A stretch of 64,000 bases of DNA from Cryobacterium cheniae (GTDB lineage: Bacteria > Actinomycetota > Actinomycetes > Actinomycetales > Microbacteriaceae). The notes under the pieces are model-generated. The model made no database searches and had not been told where the DNA came from. It worked only from the letters and a program-made list of their open reading frames with translations. Position 1 is the first letter of the stretch; the number at the start of each line of letters is the position of its first letter. The stretch covers positions 19,902 through 83,901 of the forward strand of contig NZ_SOGN01000063.1 in the NCBI RefSeq assembly GCF_004403395.1. The letters run 5' to 3'. Below are positions 16,765 to 26,105 of this stretch, one piece after another. The position numbers and the translations under genes are program-made.

Positions 16765-18870
16765 TCAGCGGATCAGGCTGCGCGGCGGCTCCATGAACTC
16801 GTCCCCGCCGTACTTCTCGTTGGCGGCGCTCATCATCGCGGGCCACATCCGGTGCCGGGCCGTGGCCGCCTTCCCGCTGTCGAAGTACGTCTCCCGCTGG
16901 TCCTCGGGCTCCCCCGACACGTTCACGACGCCCACAACGGTGGCGACCTTCGTGCTCGCGCCGGCCATCCAGGTGTCCGTGTTCTCGTCCGTGGTGCCGG
17001 TCTTTCCGATCATCGGCACCCGCGGGTCAGTGTCGTAGTAGGAGGAGGCGCCCGAGCCGTCGGTCATCACCCGCTCCATGGCGTAGCTCATCGCCGCGGC
17101 GACCTCCGGGCTGACGGACTGCGTGCAGCTCGACTGCGGCACCGGGAGTTCGGCCCCGTCCGGTCCGGTGATCCGGTCGATCACGACCGGGGTGCAGGTG
17201 ACGCCGTTGTTCGCGATCCCCGCGTAGGCGGCCGCCATCGTCAGCGGTGCGATTTCGTTGGTGCCCAGCACCGAAGACGCGCCCTGTTCCAGCGCGCCCC
17301 CATCGGCGCGGTGCACACCGAAGGCTTCGGCCGTCTTCCGGATGTCGCACAGGTCTAGTTCCTTGGCCATCCCGATGAAGCCGGTATTGATCGAGTCGAT
17401 GGTCGATTCCAGCGGGGTGTAATACGAGTCGTCGTCCGAGGACCTGTCGTTGCCGGGCGCGAAGGCTTCGCCGTAGTCCTGGGGCCCGTTGCAACTGTCC
17501 TCGAAGGTGCCCCAGTCGTCGCGTTCCCGGGAGTTGACCGAGTCGGCGAGCGAGTTGCCCCGGGAGAGCCATTCGGCGAGGGTGAACACCTTGTAGGTCG
17601 ACCCGGTCTGGAATCCGTTGGAACCGCCCTGATCGAGGTCGGTGTTGTAGTTGATGCCGGTGAAGTTGGGAGCGGTGTCGGCCGGGTCCTGGCTGTAGTC
17701 CTTGTTCTGGGTCATCGCCAGCACCCGCCCGGTGCCGACGCCCACGCTCGTGATGACGCCGCCGACATCCCATTCCTCGAAGGTCTGGGGGACGTTCTCG
17801 GCCATGGTTTCCTCGGCGACCCTCTGCAGGTCCGGGTCGAGGGTCGTGTACACGTTGTAGCCGCCGAGCCGGAAGTTGGCCAGCCGCTCATCGGCATCCG
17901 CGCCGAAGGCCGGGTCGTTCCGGAGGGTCTGGAGGACCAGGTCGCAGAAGTAGGCGCTGCCGCCCGCGGTGCGGCAACCCGTGCTGGGTTCGGTGATGGT
18001 CGGCTCAACGGGAACGCTGATCGCGGCGTCGTGATCGGCGGTACTGATCTTCTCGCGCTTCAGCATCTCGTCGAGGATGTAGTCGCGGCGTTCCTTGTTG
18101 GCCGCGTACCCGTTGGCGGCGCCGTTGGTCGTGCTCTCGGGTTCGTCGAGCTGGAACTTGACCGGGTTGTTCACGATGGCGACGAGGCTCGCGGCCTGCG
18201 GCAGCGTCAACCCCGCCGCGGTCGTGTTGAAGTAGTAGCTCGCGGCCGCCTCGATGCCGTAGACGGATCCCCCGAAGCCGGTGATGTTCAGGTACTGCCG
18301 GAGGATGTCGTCCTTGGAGTATTTCTTCTCCAGCCCGACGGCGAGGCTCATCTCCTTGAGCTTGCGCCAGGGGCTGGTCTCCGTGGCCGCGTCGTAACAG
18401 GTCATCCGTTCGTCATCGTCGGCCAGTGCCTCGCACTTCTGCACGAGCACGTTTTTCACATACTGCTGAGTGATCGAGGATCCTCCGCGGACCTCTCCGG
18501 TGAACAGGGTCGTGACCGCGCCGGTGAGGCTGCCCCAGATGTTGACGCCGCCGTGCGTGAAAAAGCCGGGGTCCTCTCCGGAGGTCGCCGCATCCTTCAC
18601 AAACGGGCTGATCGCATCCGAACCCACTTCGACCCGGTTCTGGTCGTAGAACGAGGCGAGCAGATAGGACGAACCATCACTCGAGGTGGCGTAGATGTTG
18701 CTCTTCTGCGACAACCGGCCGATCGACAGGTCGTCGGGCAGATTGACCACGACCACGATCGCCGTCGTCGCCAGCAGTGCCACGACGACACCGAGCGCGA
18801 TCAGCACGCGCGCCCGCACCCGCCGTCGGGAACGACGAGCGGTCTTTCTACCGGACAATTCAGTGGTCAT
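16765..18870 (-). CDS. Class A (bifunctional) penicillin-binding protein
   Basis: The 701-residue protein polymerises and cross-links peptidoglycan outside the membrane. It has a basic cytoplasmic head and one membrane anchor (about residues 22-45). The GT51 glycosyltransferase motifs follow: EDPGFFTHGG near residue 100 and RGGSSITQQYVKN. The transpeptidase has the active-site serine in GSTYK near residue 421, an SIN motif and GKTGTT near residue 620. No PASTA repeats follow. ATG at 18870 is taken as the start; a GTG two codons upstream is possible. It lies 79 bases after the second RNase J gene on the same strand. Confidence 0.95.
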   Translation of the reverse strand: MTTELSGRKTARRSRRRVRARVLIALGVVVALLATTAIVVVVNLPDDLSIGRLSQKSNIYATSSDGSSYLLASFYDQNRVEVGSDAISPFVKDAATSGEDPGFFTHGGVNIWGSLTGAVTTLFTGEVRGGSSITQQYVKNVLVQKCEALADDDERMTCYDAATETSPWRKLKEMSLAVGLEKKYSKDDILRQYLNITGFGGSVYGIEAAASYYFNTTAAGLTLPQAASLVAIVNNPVKFQLDEPESTTNGAANGYAANKERRDYILDEMLKREKISTADHDAAISVPVEPTITEPSTGCRTAGGSAYFCDLVLQTLRNDPAFGADADERLANFRLGGYNVYTTLDPDLQRVAEETMAENVPQTFEEWDVGGVITSVGVGTGRVLAMTQNKDYSQDPADTAPNFTGINYNTDLDQGGSNGFQTGSTYKVFTLAEWLSRGNSLADSVNSRERDDWGTFEDSCNGPQDYGEAFAPGNDRSSDDDSYYTPLESTIDSINTGFIGMAKELDLCDIRKTAEAFGVHRADGGALEQGASSVLGTNEIAPLTMAAAYAGIANNGVTCTPVVIDRITGPDGAELPVPQSSCTQSVSPEVAAAMSYAMERVMTDGSGASSYYDTDPRVPMIGKTGTTDENTDTWMAGASTKVATVVGVVNVSGEPEDQRETYFDSGKAATARHRMWPAMMSAANEKYGGDEFMEPPRSLIR

Positions 18871-18915
18871 GGGCACGCCGAGTCGTTTCTGGTCGAGGGA
18901 AAGCGGGAAGGCCGC

Positions 18916-18931
18916 CGGGCCGTACGGCCCG
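18916..18931. repeat. Perfect 16-bp palindrome after the second RNase J gene
   Basis: CGGGCCGTACGGCCCG is self-complementary and sits in the 79-base gap between the RNase J stop and the penicillin-binding protein start. Flanking CCGGGCCGT/ACGGCCCGG segments could make a longer alternative stem. It may attenuate read-through between the two genes. Confidence 0.6.
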
Positions 18932-18949
18932 ACGGCCCGGCGACACCGA

Positions 18950-20638
18950 TCAGGCGTCGACGACGACCGAGGTGATGACCGGGATGCGACGGTACTTGCG
19001 CTGCATCCAGCGGGTCAGGCTCTGAGTGAAGATTTCCTCGAGCTCAGCGCCGCTGACGATCTTGACCTTGTTCGCGGCGCGCAGGCCGTCATCGATGGAC
19101 TTGGTCGCGCCCTGGATCCACTCGTTGTCCTGCACGAAGCCGCGGGCGATGAACTCGACCGGTTCGGTGAGAAGGCCGGTGCGGGTGTCCAGGATGCCGA
19201 GGATCGTGACGGCGCCGTCGTTGGAGAGCTGCACACGGTCGGCGAGTGCCTCTTCGGATCCGCCGCCACCGACGGTCATGCCGTGCACGAAGACGAGCTC
19301 GGCGGCCACGCGGCCGGTGACCTTCGCGACGCCGTCGACGAGGTCGACGACCACGCCGTCTTCGACGACGAGGACCTGGTCTTCGGGGACGCCGGTGCGA
19401 ATGGCGAGATCCGCGTTCGACTTGAGGTGGCGCCATTCGCCGTGGTACGGCAGTACGTTCTTGGGCTTGACGATGTTGTAGCAGTACACGAGTTCGCCGG
19501 CCGACGCGTGGCCGGAGACGTGCACCTTGGCGTTGCCCTTGTGTACGACGTTGGCACCCCAGCGGGTGAGGCCGTTGATGACCCGGTAGATCGAGTTCTC
19601 GTTGCCGGGGATCAGCGAGCTGGCGAGAAGAACGGTGTCGCCCTCGCCGATCTTGATGGTGTGCTCGCGGTTGGCCATGCGGGCCAGTGCGGCCATGGGC
19701 TCCCCCTGAGAACCGGTGCAGATGAGGACGACCTTGTCGTCCTTCATCCGGTCGAAGGCCTTGACGTCGACCAGGAGGCCCTTGGGCACCTGGAGGAAGC
19801 CCAGCTTCTCGGCGATGCCCATATTGCGCACCATCGATCGGCCCACGAAGGCCACCTTGCGGTTGTGGCGGGCGGCAGCGTCGATGACCTGCTGGATGCG
19901 GTGCACGTGGCTGGCGAAGCTGGAGACGATGATGCGGCGCGGCGCGGTGCGGAAGACGGCGTCGATGGCGGGGCGGATGTCTTCCTCGGTCACCGTGAAC
20001 CCGGGGACCTCGGCGTTGGTCGAGTCGGTCAGGAACAGGTCGACGCCCTCTTCACCGAGCCGGGCGAAGCCGGGGAGGTCGGTGAGGCGGTTGTCGAGGG
20101 GGAACTGGTCCATCTTGAAGTCGCCGGTGACGAGCACGAGGCCGGCCTCGGTGCGGATCGCCACGGCGAGTCCGTCGGGGATCGAGTGGTTCACGGCGAG
20201 GAATTCGAGGTCGAACGGGCCGGCCTTGCGGCGCTGCCCTTCCTTGACCTCGATCAGGCGCGGCGTGATGCGGTGCTCTTCGAGCTTGGCGGTGACGAAG
20301 GCAAGGGTGAGCTGCGACCCGATGACGGGGATGTCCTTGCGTTCGCGCAGCAGGTACGGCACCCCGCCGATGTGGTCCTCGTGGCCGTGGGTGAGAACGA
20401 TGGCCTCGATGTCCTGGAGGCGGTCGCGCAGCGACGAGAAGTCGGGCAGGATCACGTTGATGCCGGGCTGGGTCTCTTCGGGGAAGAGGACGCCGCAGTC
20501 CACGATCAGGAGCTTGCCCTTGTGTTCGAAGACGGTCATGTTGCGGCCGATCTCGCCGAGACCGCCGAGCGGGGTGACGCGGAGGCCACGGCTGGGCAGT
20601 TTCGGCGGCGTGGACAGGTCGAGCGGGTGCTTGGTCAA
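18950..20638 (-). CDS. Second ribonuclease J paralogue
   Basis: This 562-residue protein is a full-length RNase J: HGHEDH near residue 82, GDFKMDQFPLD, GRSMVRN, VSGHASAGE and LPYHGEWRHL are all intact, so it should be catalytically active. It differs from the dapA-linked enzyme at 3787-5463 throughout, including its N terminus (TKHPLDLSTPPKLPSRG) and C terminus (IPVITSVVVDA). I chose TTG at 20638 because it gives the family length. The ATG at 20893 in the same frame overlaps the likely -10 box and cannot be on the transcript. Two RNase J genes in one actinobacterial genome is not the usual state; the copies may divide exo- and endonuclease work or respond to different conditions. Confidence 0.92.
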   Translation of the reverse strand: MTKHPLDLSTPPKLPSRGLRVTPLGGLGEIGRNMTVFEHKGKLLIVDCGVLFPEETQPGINVILPDFSSLRDRLQDIEAIVLTHGHEDHIGGVPYLLRERKDIPVIGSQLTLAFVTAKLEEHRITPRLIEVKEGQRRKAGPFDLEFLAVNHSIPDGLAVAIRTEAGLVLVTGDFKMDQFPLDNRLTDLPGFARLGEEGVDLFLTDSTNAEVPGFTVTEEDIRPAIDAVFRTAPRRIIVSSFASHVHRIQQVIDAAARHNRKVAFVGRSMVRNMGIAEKLGFLQVPKGLLVDVKAFDRMKDDKVVLICTGSQGEPMAALARMANREHTIKIGEGDTVLLASSLIPGNENSIYRVINGLTRWGANVVHKGNAKVHVSGHASAGELVYCYNIVKPKNVLPYHGEWRHLKSNADLAIRTGVPEDQVLVVEDGVVVDLVDGVAKVTGRVAAELVFVHGMTVGGGGSEEALADRVQLSNDGAVTILGILDTRTGLLTEPVEFIARGFVQDNEWIQGATKSIDDGLRAANKVKIVSGAELEEIFTQSLTRWMQRKYRRIPVITSVVVDA

Positions 20639-20652
20639 AGAAAACTCATTTC

Positions 20653-20883
20653 TCAGTGTGAAAACGCGCGCGTGGCGGGCGTGTCTCGCGTAATGGACCG
20701 TGTCGGGTCCGGGTGAACGGATGTTCTGGTGAACAGATCGTGCAAAGTCTGGATTCGGGCGGCCTCTCCCGGGGCGGACGCTGGTGTCCGATCGGGTCGG
20801 AGTCGAGGGTGAGTCCGAAGGCGGGGGCGGCAGGTCCGCGGTGTCATCGACACGGCGGTCGAGACGGCACGGATGATGCTCAT
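20653..20883 (-). CDS. Possible upstream ORF in the leader of the second RNase J gene
   Basis: An open frame of 76 codons starts with ATG at 20883, eight bases after the TAGAAT -10 box, and ends 14 bases before the TTG of the RNase J gene. Its product (MSIIRAVSTAVSMTPR...) is Arg/Pro/Thr-rich and resembles nothing I know. It could be a leaderless leader peptide that couples to RNase J translation, or a chance frame in GC-rich DNA. Confidence 0.25.
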   Translation of the reverse strand: MSIIRAVSTAVSMTPRTCRPRLRTHPRLRPDRTPASAPGEAARIQTLHDLFTRTSVHPDPTRSITRDTPATRAFSH

Positions 20884-20891
20884 GACTTTTC

Positions 20892-20897
20892 ATTCTA
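20892..20897 (-). promoter_or_regulatory. -10 element of the second RNase J gene; long leader 20639-20885
   Basis: TAGAAT on the minus strand, in a TGCGG-TAGAAT context, is the best -10 match in this gap. It implies a leader of about 245 bases before the TTG at 20638, long for this genome, where most starts are leaderless or near the promoter. The whole 20639-20971 gap holds this leader, the possible upstream ORF and, at its right end, the glutathione peroxidase promoter. Confidence 0.45.
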
Positions 20898-20958
20898 CCG
20901 CAGCCCGGTCCGTCGCTCCGCCGCTCCCCCTCCCCAGCCTTCTCGAAGGCGGCAGCGG

Positions 20959-20964
20959 TAGCGT
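20959..20964 (+). promoter_or_regulatory. -10 element of the glutathione peroxidase gene, leaderless type
   Basis: TAGCGT is followed by seven bases and then the ATG at 20972. No ribosome site is present. Confidence 0.45.
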
Positions 20965-20971
20965 CAGACCC

Positions 20972-21475
20972 ATGTCAGCGTCAGTGCTCTACTCGACCCC
21001 GCTCACCCTCATCGACGGCACGGAAACGACCTTCGGCCAGTTCGCCGGCAAGGCTGTCCTGGTCGTCAACGTCGCCTCCAAATGCGGCTTCACCCCGCAG
21101 TACGCCGGCCTGGAAGCGCTCCACCAGAAGTACCAGGACGAGGGTCTCGTCGTGCTCGGCCTCCCCTGCAACCAGTTCATGGGGCAGGAGCCCGGGGCCG
21201 AGGCGGAGATCGAGTCGTTCTGCCAGATGAACTACGGCGTCACTTTCCCGCTGAGCGTCAAGGTCGACGTGCGCGGCAAGCACCAGCACCCGCTCTACGC
21301 CCAGCTGACCAAGTTCAAATCAGGCCTGCTGCCCGGCCTGATCAAGTGGAACTTCGAGAAGTTCCTGGTGAGCCCCGACGGCGAGATCGTCGACCGTTTC
21401 GCCTCGACGGTCGAGCCGGAGTCCGGCGAGATCGTGCAGGCGATCGAGAAGACCCTCGCGGCCGACGCGGCCTAG
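20972..21475 (+). CDS. Glutathione peroxidase-family thiol peroxidase
   Basis: The 167-residue protein has the peroxidatic Cys38 in VASKCGFTPQY, the GLPCNQFMGQEPG segment carrying the Gln and a second Cys, and KWNFEKFLV with the conserved Trp, Asn and Phe. Bacterial Cys-type members mostly use thioredoxin rather than glutathione as reductant, which fits actinobacteria. The ATG at 20972 is chosen over an in-frame upstream start because of the -10 box spacing and the family N terminus. It is convergent with the leucine-degradation operon, whose last gene overlaps its stop by four bases. Confidence 0.92.
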   Translation: MSASVLYSTPLTLIDGTETTFGQFAGKAVLVVNVASKCGFTPQYAGLEALHQKYQDEGLVVLGLPCNQFMGQEPGAEAEIESFCQMNYGVTFPLSVKVDVRGKHQHPLYAQLTKFKSGLLPGLIKWNFEKFLVSPDGEIVDRFASTVEPESGEIVQAIEKTLAADAA

Positions 21476-22350
21476 TAGTCCACCGCGTCGGGTGGAGCCG
21501 AGTGCGTCGGGGCCGAACCGGTCGGCCAGCGGGGCTCCGGCGGGACGGCCTCCGCCCGCCGCAGCACGGCCTCGGCATGACGCAGCAGGGGCGCGTCGAT
21601 CATGCGTCCCTGATAGGCGAACACACCCTCCTCGCCGGCCGCCGCCTCCAGGATCTGCCACGCCGCCGCGACCTCGGCGGGCGCGGGCCGGTACGCGGCC
21701 CGGATGACGGGCACCTGGCTGGGGTGGATGCAGGCGGTGGCGCGGAATCCGCTCGCGACGGCATCCACCACCTCCTCTTCCAGACCCTCGAGGTCGGGGA
21801 TGGCCAGGAAGACGCCGTCCACGGCGGCCTTGTCGTTGGCCCCGGCCGCGAGGAGTACCGCGGAACGGGCGTAGCGGGCGATGGCGCGGTACCTGCCGTC
21901 GGGGAACCGGCTCGAGCTGCCGCCGAGCGAGGCCACCAGATCGTCGGCGCCCCACATCAGTGCCACCACATTGGGCTCGGCCGCGATCGCCGGGGCGGCG
22001 AGCACCCCTGCTGCGGTCTCGCAGAGCGCGATCACCTCGAACCGGGCGAGAGCGGCGAGATGGGCGGCGCTCACGGCCTTCGGCAGCATCACATAGCGGT
22101 ACAGGGTGTCGTCGAGGGCGGCGAGGTCGCGCTCGAAGTCGGGCGTGCCGGCCGGGTTGACGCGCACGATGGTGCGCTCGGGGTCGAGTGGATGGCTGAC
22201 CAGCAGGCCGCGGGCCCTCGCCCGGTTGCCGGGCAGGAGCGCGTCTTCCAGGTCGAGGATCACGGCATCCGCGCGCTCAGCCGCCTTCCGGTACCGGTCG
22301 GAGCGGTCGGCCGGGCAGAACAGCAGTGCGGGCCCGAGATCGAAGCTCAC
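21472..22350 (-). CDS. CitE-like CoA-ester lyase (beta-hydroxyacyl-CoA lyase)
   Basis: The 292-residue HpcH/HpaI-family TIM barrel has the CitE features: FCPADRSDRYRKA (CoA site), VILDLEDAL with the magnesium Glu/Asp, IVRVNP, MLPKAVSAAH, CETAAGV and WGADDL. It begins with GTG at 22350, overlapping the MaoC stop (GTGA), after an AGGAGG site. In Mycobacterium tuberculosis the homologue beside fadE19/accA1/accD1 (Rv2498c) acts as a beta-hydroxyacyl-CoA lyase in leucine breakdown and itaconate dissimilation. The same context here suggests it splits 3-hydroxy-3-methylglutaryl-CoA. The C-terminal tail of about 20 residues is Pro/Ala-rich. Confidence 0.88.
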   Translation of the reverse strand: MSFDLGPALLFCPADRSDRYRKAAERADAVILDLEDALLPGNRARARGLLVSHPLDPERTIVRVNPAGTPDFERDLAALDDTLYRYVMLPKAVSAAHLAALARFEVIALCETAAGVLAAPAIAAEPNVVALMWGADDLVASLGGSSSRFPDGRYRAIARYARSAVLLAAGANDKAAVDGVFLAIPDLEGLEEEVVDAVASGFRATACIHPSQVPVIRAAYRPAPAEVAAAWQILEAAAGEEGVFAYQGRMIDAPLLRHAEAVLRRAEAVPPEPRWPTGSAPTHSAPPDAVDY

Positions 22351-22832
22351 CTGTCGGCCTCCTGGCACCAGACCAGCACCGTACGCTCGGCCGTGGCCAC
22401 CACGTCGCCGTGCTGGTTCCGTCCGGTGTGCCGGAGCGTGACCAGACCCTGCCCCGGCCGGGACGCCGACAGCCGGCGGTTGGTGACAACCGTGTCGGAG
22501 TACAGGGTGTCGCCGTGGAAGAGCGGATGCGGGAACGTCACCTCCCCGAAGCCGAGATTCGCCACGATCGTGCCCTGGGTCAGCTGCGCGACCGAGCTGC
22601 CCACCAGGGTGGACAGGGTGAACATCGAGTTGACCAGGCGTTGCCCGAACGGCTGGGTGGCCGCCCACGCCGCGTCGAGGTGCAGCGCCTGCGAGTTCAT
22701 GGTCAGCGTGCTGAAGAGCACGTTGTCGGCCTCGGTGACCGTGCGGCCGGGGCTGTGCCGGTAGCGGACGCCCTGGTCGAACTCCTCGTAGTACAGTCCG
22801 CGCTGCTCGATGGTTCGTCGTTCGTCGTTCAT
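22347..22832 (-). CDS. MaoC-family enoyl-CoA hydratase
   Basis: The 161-residue hotdog-fold protein has the hydratase signature: GRTVTEADNVLFSTLTMNSQALHLD with the catalytic Asp/Asn and His, then FGQRLVNSMFTLSTLVG. It sits between the acyl-CoA dehydrogenase and the CitE-like lyase with a four-base overlap, as Rv2499c does in M. tuberculosis. That homologue hydrates itaconyl-type CoA esters. Here the likely substrate is 3-methylglutaconyl-CoA, giving HMG-CoA, which would fill the gap between the carboxylase and the lyase. The substrate is inferred from context. Confidence 0.88.
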   Translation of the reverse strand: MNDERRTIEQRGLYYEEFDQGVRYRHSPGRTVTEADNVLFSTLTMNSQALHLDAAWAATQPFGQRLVNSMFTLSTLVGSSVAQLTQGTIVANLGFGEVTFPHPLFHGDTLYSDTVVTNRRLSASRPGQGLVTLRHTGRNQHGDVVATAERTVLVWCQEADR

Positions 22833-22843
22833 GTTCCTCCTGC

Positions 22844-24010
22844 CTAACCGGTGAACCCGAGCGCCCGCGAGATGACCATCAGCTGAACCTCGGTGGTGCC
22901 TTCGCCGAGCTCGAGCACCTTCGAGTCGCGGTAGTGCCTCGCCACCGGGTTCTCGTTCAGGAACCCGTAGCCGCCGAAGATCTGGGTGGCGTCGCGGGCG
23001 TTGTCCATGGCCGCTTCGCTCCCCACCATTTTGGCAATCGAGGCCTCCATTTTGAAGGGGCGGCCGTGCACCATTTTCTGGGCCGCGTCGTAGTAGGCGA
23101 GGCGGGCCGTGTGCACGCGCGCCTGCATCCGGGCGATCTTGAAGGCGATGTGCTGGTTGGAGCCGATCGACCGGCCGAACACGTTGCGGCTGTTGGCGTA
23201 GCGGATGGCCTCCTCGAGGCAACCCTGCGCCGCGCCCGTGCAGAGCGCGGCGAAGGCGATGCGCCCCTCGTCGAGGGTCTGCACGAAGTTGGCGAAGCCG
23301 CGGCCGCGGTCGCCGAGCAGGTTGGCCTCCGGCACGCGCACGTTCTCGAAGAGCAGCGGATGCGTGTCGGAGGTGTGCCAGCCCACCTTGTCGTAGGCCG
23401 GCAACGCCGTGAATCCCGGGGTCGGGGTGGGCACCAGGATGGCCGTGAGCTCCTTCTTCACCGAGCCGTCGGGGCGCGGGGACTCCCCCGTGACGGCGGT
23501 CACCGTGACCAGTCGGGTGATCTCGGAACCGGAGTTGGTGATGAACTGCTTCGTGCCGTTGATCACCCATTCGCCGCCGGACAGCTCCGCCGTGGTCTTG
23601 GTGCCGGCGGCGTCGGAGCCGGCGTCCGCCTCGGTCAGCCCGAACGCGGCGAGCGCGCGCCCGCTGGTCAGCAGCGGCACCCATTCCTGCTTCTGCGCCT
23701 CGGTGCCGCGCCGGTACACGGGCATGATGCCGAGCCCCACACCGGCCTCCAGGGTGACGGCGATGGACTGGTCGACCCGGGCGAGCTGCTCGACCGCGAG
23801 GCAGAGCGCGAAGTAGTCCTGGCCCTGGCCGCCGTACTCCGTGGGGAACGGCAGGCCGAACAGTCCCATCTCGCCCATCTGGGCGATGATGTCGTACGGC
23901 AGGCTCCGTTTGGTGTCGTACTCGTACGCGGCCGGCGCCACCACCGTGTCGGCGAAGTCGCGCACGGTGTCGCTGAGGTGCTGCTGCTGCTCGGTCAGTT
24001 CCTGTTTCAC
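22844..24010 (-). CDS. Acyl-CoA dehydrogenase (probable isovaleryl-CoA dehydrogenase)
   Basis: The 388-residue FAD enzyme shows the family layout: helical N-terminal domain, [14 protein letters not shown] in the middle domain, [18 protein letters not shown], then [19 protein letters not shown] and [33 protein letters not shown] in the C-terminal domain. Start is GTG at 24010, overlapping the carboxylase alpha stop by four bases. Being between the carboxylase and MaoC genes, it most likely oxidises isovaleryl-CoA, as FadE19/AcdH do in leucine breakdown. Other short branched acyl-CoAs are possible. Confidence 0.92.
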   Translation of the reverse strand: MKQELTEQQQHLSDTVRDFADTVVAPAAYEYDTKRSLPYDIIAQMGEMGLFGLPFPTEYGGQGQDYFALCLAVEQLARVDQSIAVTLEAGVGLGIMPVYRRGTEAQKQEWVPLLTSGRALAAFGLTEADAGSDAAGTKTTAELSGGEWVINGTKQFITNSGSEITRLVTVTAVTGESPRPDGSVKKELTAILVPTPTPGFTALPAYDKVGWHTSDTHPLLFENVRVPEANLLGDRGRGFANFVQTLDEGRIAFAALCTGAAQGCLEEAIRYANSRNVFGRSIGSNQHIAFKIARMQARVHTARLAYYDAAQKMVHGRPFKMEASIAKMVGSEAAMDNARDATQIFGGYGFLNENPVARHYRDSKVLELGEGTTEVQLMVISRALGFTG

Positions 24011-26097
24011 GTTGGGTCTCCCTTGACTGGCGTGGCTGGTGTTGAGGCTTCCGTGACGGTGGCGACGATCTGGTCGAGGCGCACGAGGTCGCCCGGACGC
24101 ACGCTCACGCTGAGCCGGCCATCCGTTTCGGCCACCAGATGGTGCTCCATCTTCATGGCCTCCACGGTGAGGATGCGCTGGCCGGCGACGATCAGGTCGC
24201 CCGTGGCCAGGTGCACGGCGACAACGGTGCCGGGCATCGGCGAGCGCACCTCGGGCCGGGCCGCACCGGCCTCTCCGCCGGCGCGGTCCAGGCCGGCGAG
24301 GCGGTCGGCGAGCTGCTCGGCGCGGGAGCGGTGCACCAGGTCCGCGCTGAAACCGTTCTGGCCGAGCCAGAGGCGCGGTCCGTCGGCAACGAGCTGCAGC
24401 ACCTCGAGGCGGCCGTCCAGCTCACAGGCGAAGGTGCCCGAATGATCGGTGACGGGCGCGAGTCGGGCGGGAACGGGCATCCGGTCATCGACGGCCACGC
24501 GGAGGCCGTCCGGTCCGGCCAGCACGGCGACGTCGACCGTTTCGGTGGCGCTGACCCGCAGGCTGTAGCGCACCGGCCGGTCGGGGCCGAGCCGCCAGCC
24601 GCTCGGCTGCGCCCAGAGGCCGGGGCCGGTGGCTCCGCTGGTGTGGGCGGAGGCGCGGGCGGTCGCCTGGGCGTGCAGGAACAGGGCGGCGGCGACGGGA
24701 AGGTGGTCGGGCAGCGGCTGCCCGGGCATCCCCCGCAGTCCGAGGCCGGGCAGGCTGCGCTCGATCAGCCCGGTGTCGAGGCGGCCGGCGAGCACGTCGG
24801 GGTTCCGGAGCAGCAGCCGGAGGAACTCCAGATTGGTGTGCACCCCGAGCACCACGGTATCGGCGAGCGCCCGGTCGAGCCGGGCGAGGGCCTCGGCGCG
24901 GTCGGCTCCCCAGGCGATCACCTTGGCGAGCATCGGGTCGTAGACCCCGGAGATCGGCAGGCCCGACCGCAGGGAACTGTCGACCCGGATGCCCGCACCG
25001 GCCGGTTCGGACAGGCTCAGCACGGTGCCCTGGCTGGGCAGAAAACCGCGGGCCGGGTTCTCGGCGTAGACGCGGGCCTCGATCGCGTGACCGGTGAGCA
25101 CCACCTCGTCCTGGGTCAGCGGCAGCGGCTCCCCCGCGGCGATCCGCAGCTGCCACTCCACCAGGTCGAGGCCGGTGACCAGCTCCGTGACCGGGTGCTC
25201 CACCTGCAACCGGGTGTTCATCTCCATGAAGAAGAACTCGTCCGGGGCCGCGTCGGAGACCAGGAATTCCACCGTGCCGGCGCCCGTGTAGCCCACGCTC
25301 TGCGCCGCCCGGCAGGCCGCCTCGCCGATGCGAGCGCGGGTCGCCGGGTCGAGCAGCGGCGAGGGGGCTTCCTCGATCACCTTCTGGTGGCGGCGCTGCA
25401 GGGAGCACTCGCGCTCGCCGAGGTGGATGACGGCGCCCGTTGCGTCCGCGAGCACCTGCACCTCGATGTGCCGGGGCCGGTCGATGAAACGCTCGAGCAG
25501 CAGCGTGTCGTCGCCGAATGCGCCCAGCGCCACGCGCCGGGCCGTGACGAGCGCGGCGGCGAGCTCGCCCGCTGAGTCGACCCGCAGCATCCCCTTGCCG
25601 CCGCCGCCCGCTGACGGTTTGATCAAAAGCGGGTAGCCCACCGTTTCCGCGGCGGTGACGAGCTGCGCGTCGCTCTGGCCGGGCCGGGAGAACCCGGGGA
25701 TGACGGGCACCCCGCTGTCGGCGACGTGGTTCTTGCCGCGGATCTTGTCGCCCATCACGGCGAGGGCGGTGAGGCCGGGCCCGACGAAGACCAGGCCGGC
25801 GGCGGCAGAGGCGCGGGCGAAGGCCTCGTTCTCGCTCAGGAACCCGTAGCCGGGGTGCACGGCGTCGGCGCCGGTGGCGGCAGCGGCGGCCAGGATCGCG
25901 TCGATGTTCAGGTAGCTCGCCTGCGGGGCGGCCGGGCCGAGGCGCACCGCGGCGTCCGCGAGGCTCACGTGCAGCGCGTCCCGGTCGGCGTCGCTGTAGA
26001 CGGCGACCGAACGGATGCCCATGGCGCGCAGGGTGCGGATGATGCGGCAGGCGATCTCGCCGCGGTTGGCGACCAGCACGGTCTCGAAGGGTTTCAT
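24007..26097 (-). CDS. accA1: Biotin-dependent acyl-CoA carboxylase alpha subunit (methylcrotonyl-CoA carboxylase type)
   Basis: The 696-residue protein combines biotin carboxylase and biotin carrier domains. [20 protein letters not shown] starts the carboxylase; the ATP-grasp part has [11 protein letters not shown] and [15 protein letters not shown]; the last part has the biotinyl lysine in VEAMKMEH about 45 residues from the end. The length fits alpha chains of methylcrotonyl/acyl-CoA carboxylases with their extra BT domain, rather than stand-alone AccC. ATG at 26097 is eight bases after the beta-subunit stop. With the neighbours it is the leucine-pathway carboxylase AccA1; geranyl-CoA carboxylase would be the alternative. 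Confidence 0.94.
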   Translation of the reverse strand: MKPFETVLVANRGEIACRIIRTLRAMGIRSVAVYSDADRDALHVSLADAAVRLGPAAPQASYLNIDAILAAAAATGADAVHPGYGFLSENEAFARASAAAGLVFVGPGLTALAVMGDKIRGKNHVADSGVPVIPGFSRPGQSDAQLVTAAETVGYPLLIKPSAGGGGKGMLRVDSAGELAAALVTARRVALGAFGDDTLLLERFIDRPRHIEVQVLADATGAVIHLGERECSLQRRHQKVIEEAPSPLLDPATRARIGEAACRAAQSVGYTGAGTVEFLVSDAAPDEFFFMEMNTRLQVEHPVTELVTGLDLVEWQLRIAAGEPLPLTQDEVVLTGHAIEARVYAENPARGFLPSQGTVLSLSEPAGAGIRVDSSLRSGLPISGVYDPMLAKVIAWGADRAEALARLDRALADTVVLGVHTNLEFLRLLLRNPDVLAGRLDTGLIERSLPGLGLRGMPGQPLPDHLPVAAALFLHAQATARASAHTSGATGPGLWAQPSGWRLGPDRPVRYSLRVSATETVDVAVLAGPDGLRVAVDDRMPVPARLAPVTDHSGTFACELDGRLEVLQLVADGPRLWLGQNGFSADLVHRSRAEQLADRLAGLDRAGGEAGAARPEVRSPMPGTVVAVHLATGDLIVAGQRILTVEAMKMEHHLVAETDGRLSVSVRPGDLVRLDQIVATVTEASTPATPVKGDPT

Positions 26098-26105
26098 GGT
26101 GCGCC

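Noticed and set aside
20639..20893. An N-terminal extension of 85 residues for the second RNase J, starting at ATG 20893
   Set aside because: The ATG overlaps the likely -10 box, the extension has no similarity to RNase J, and the TTG start gives the normal length.
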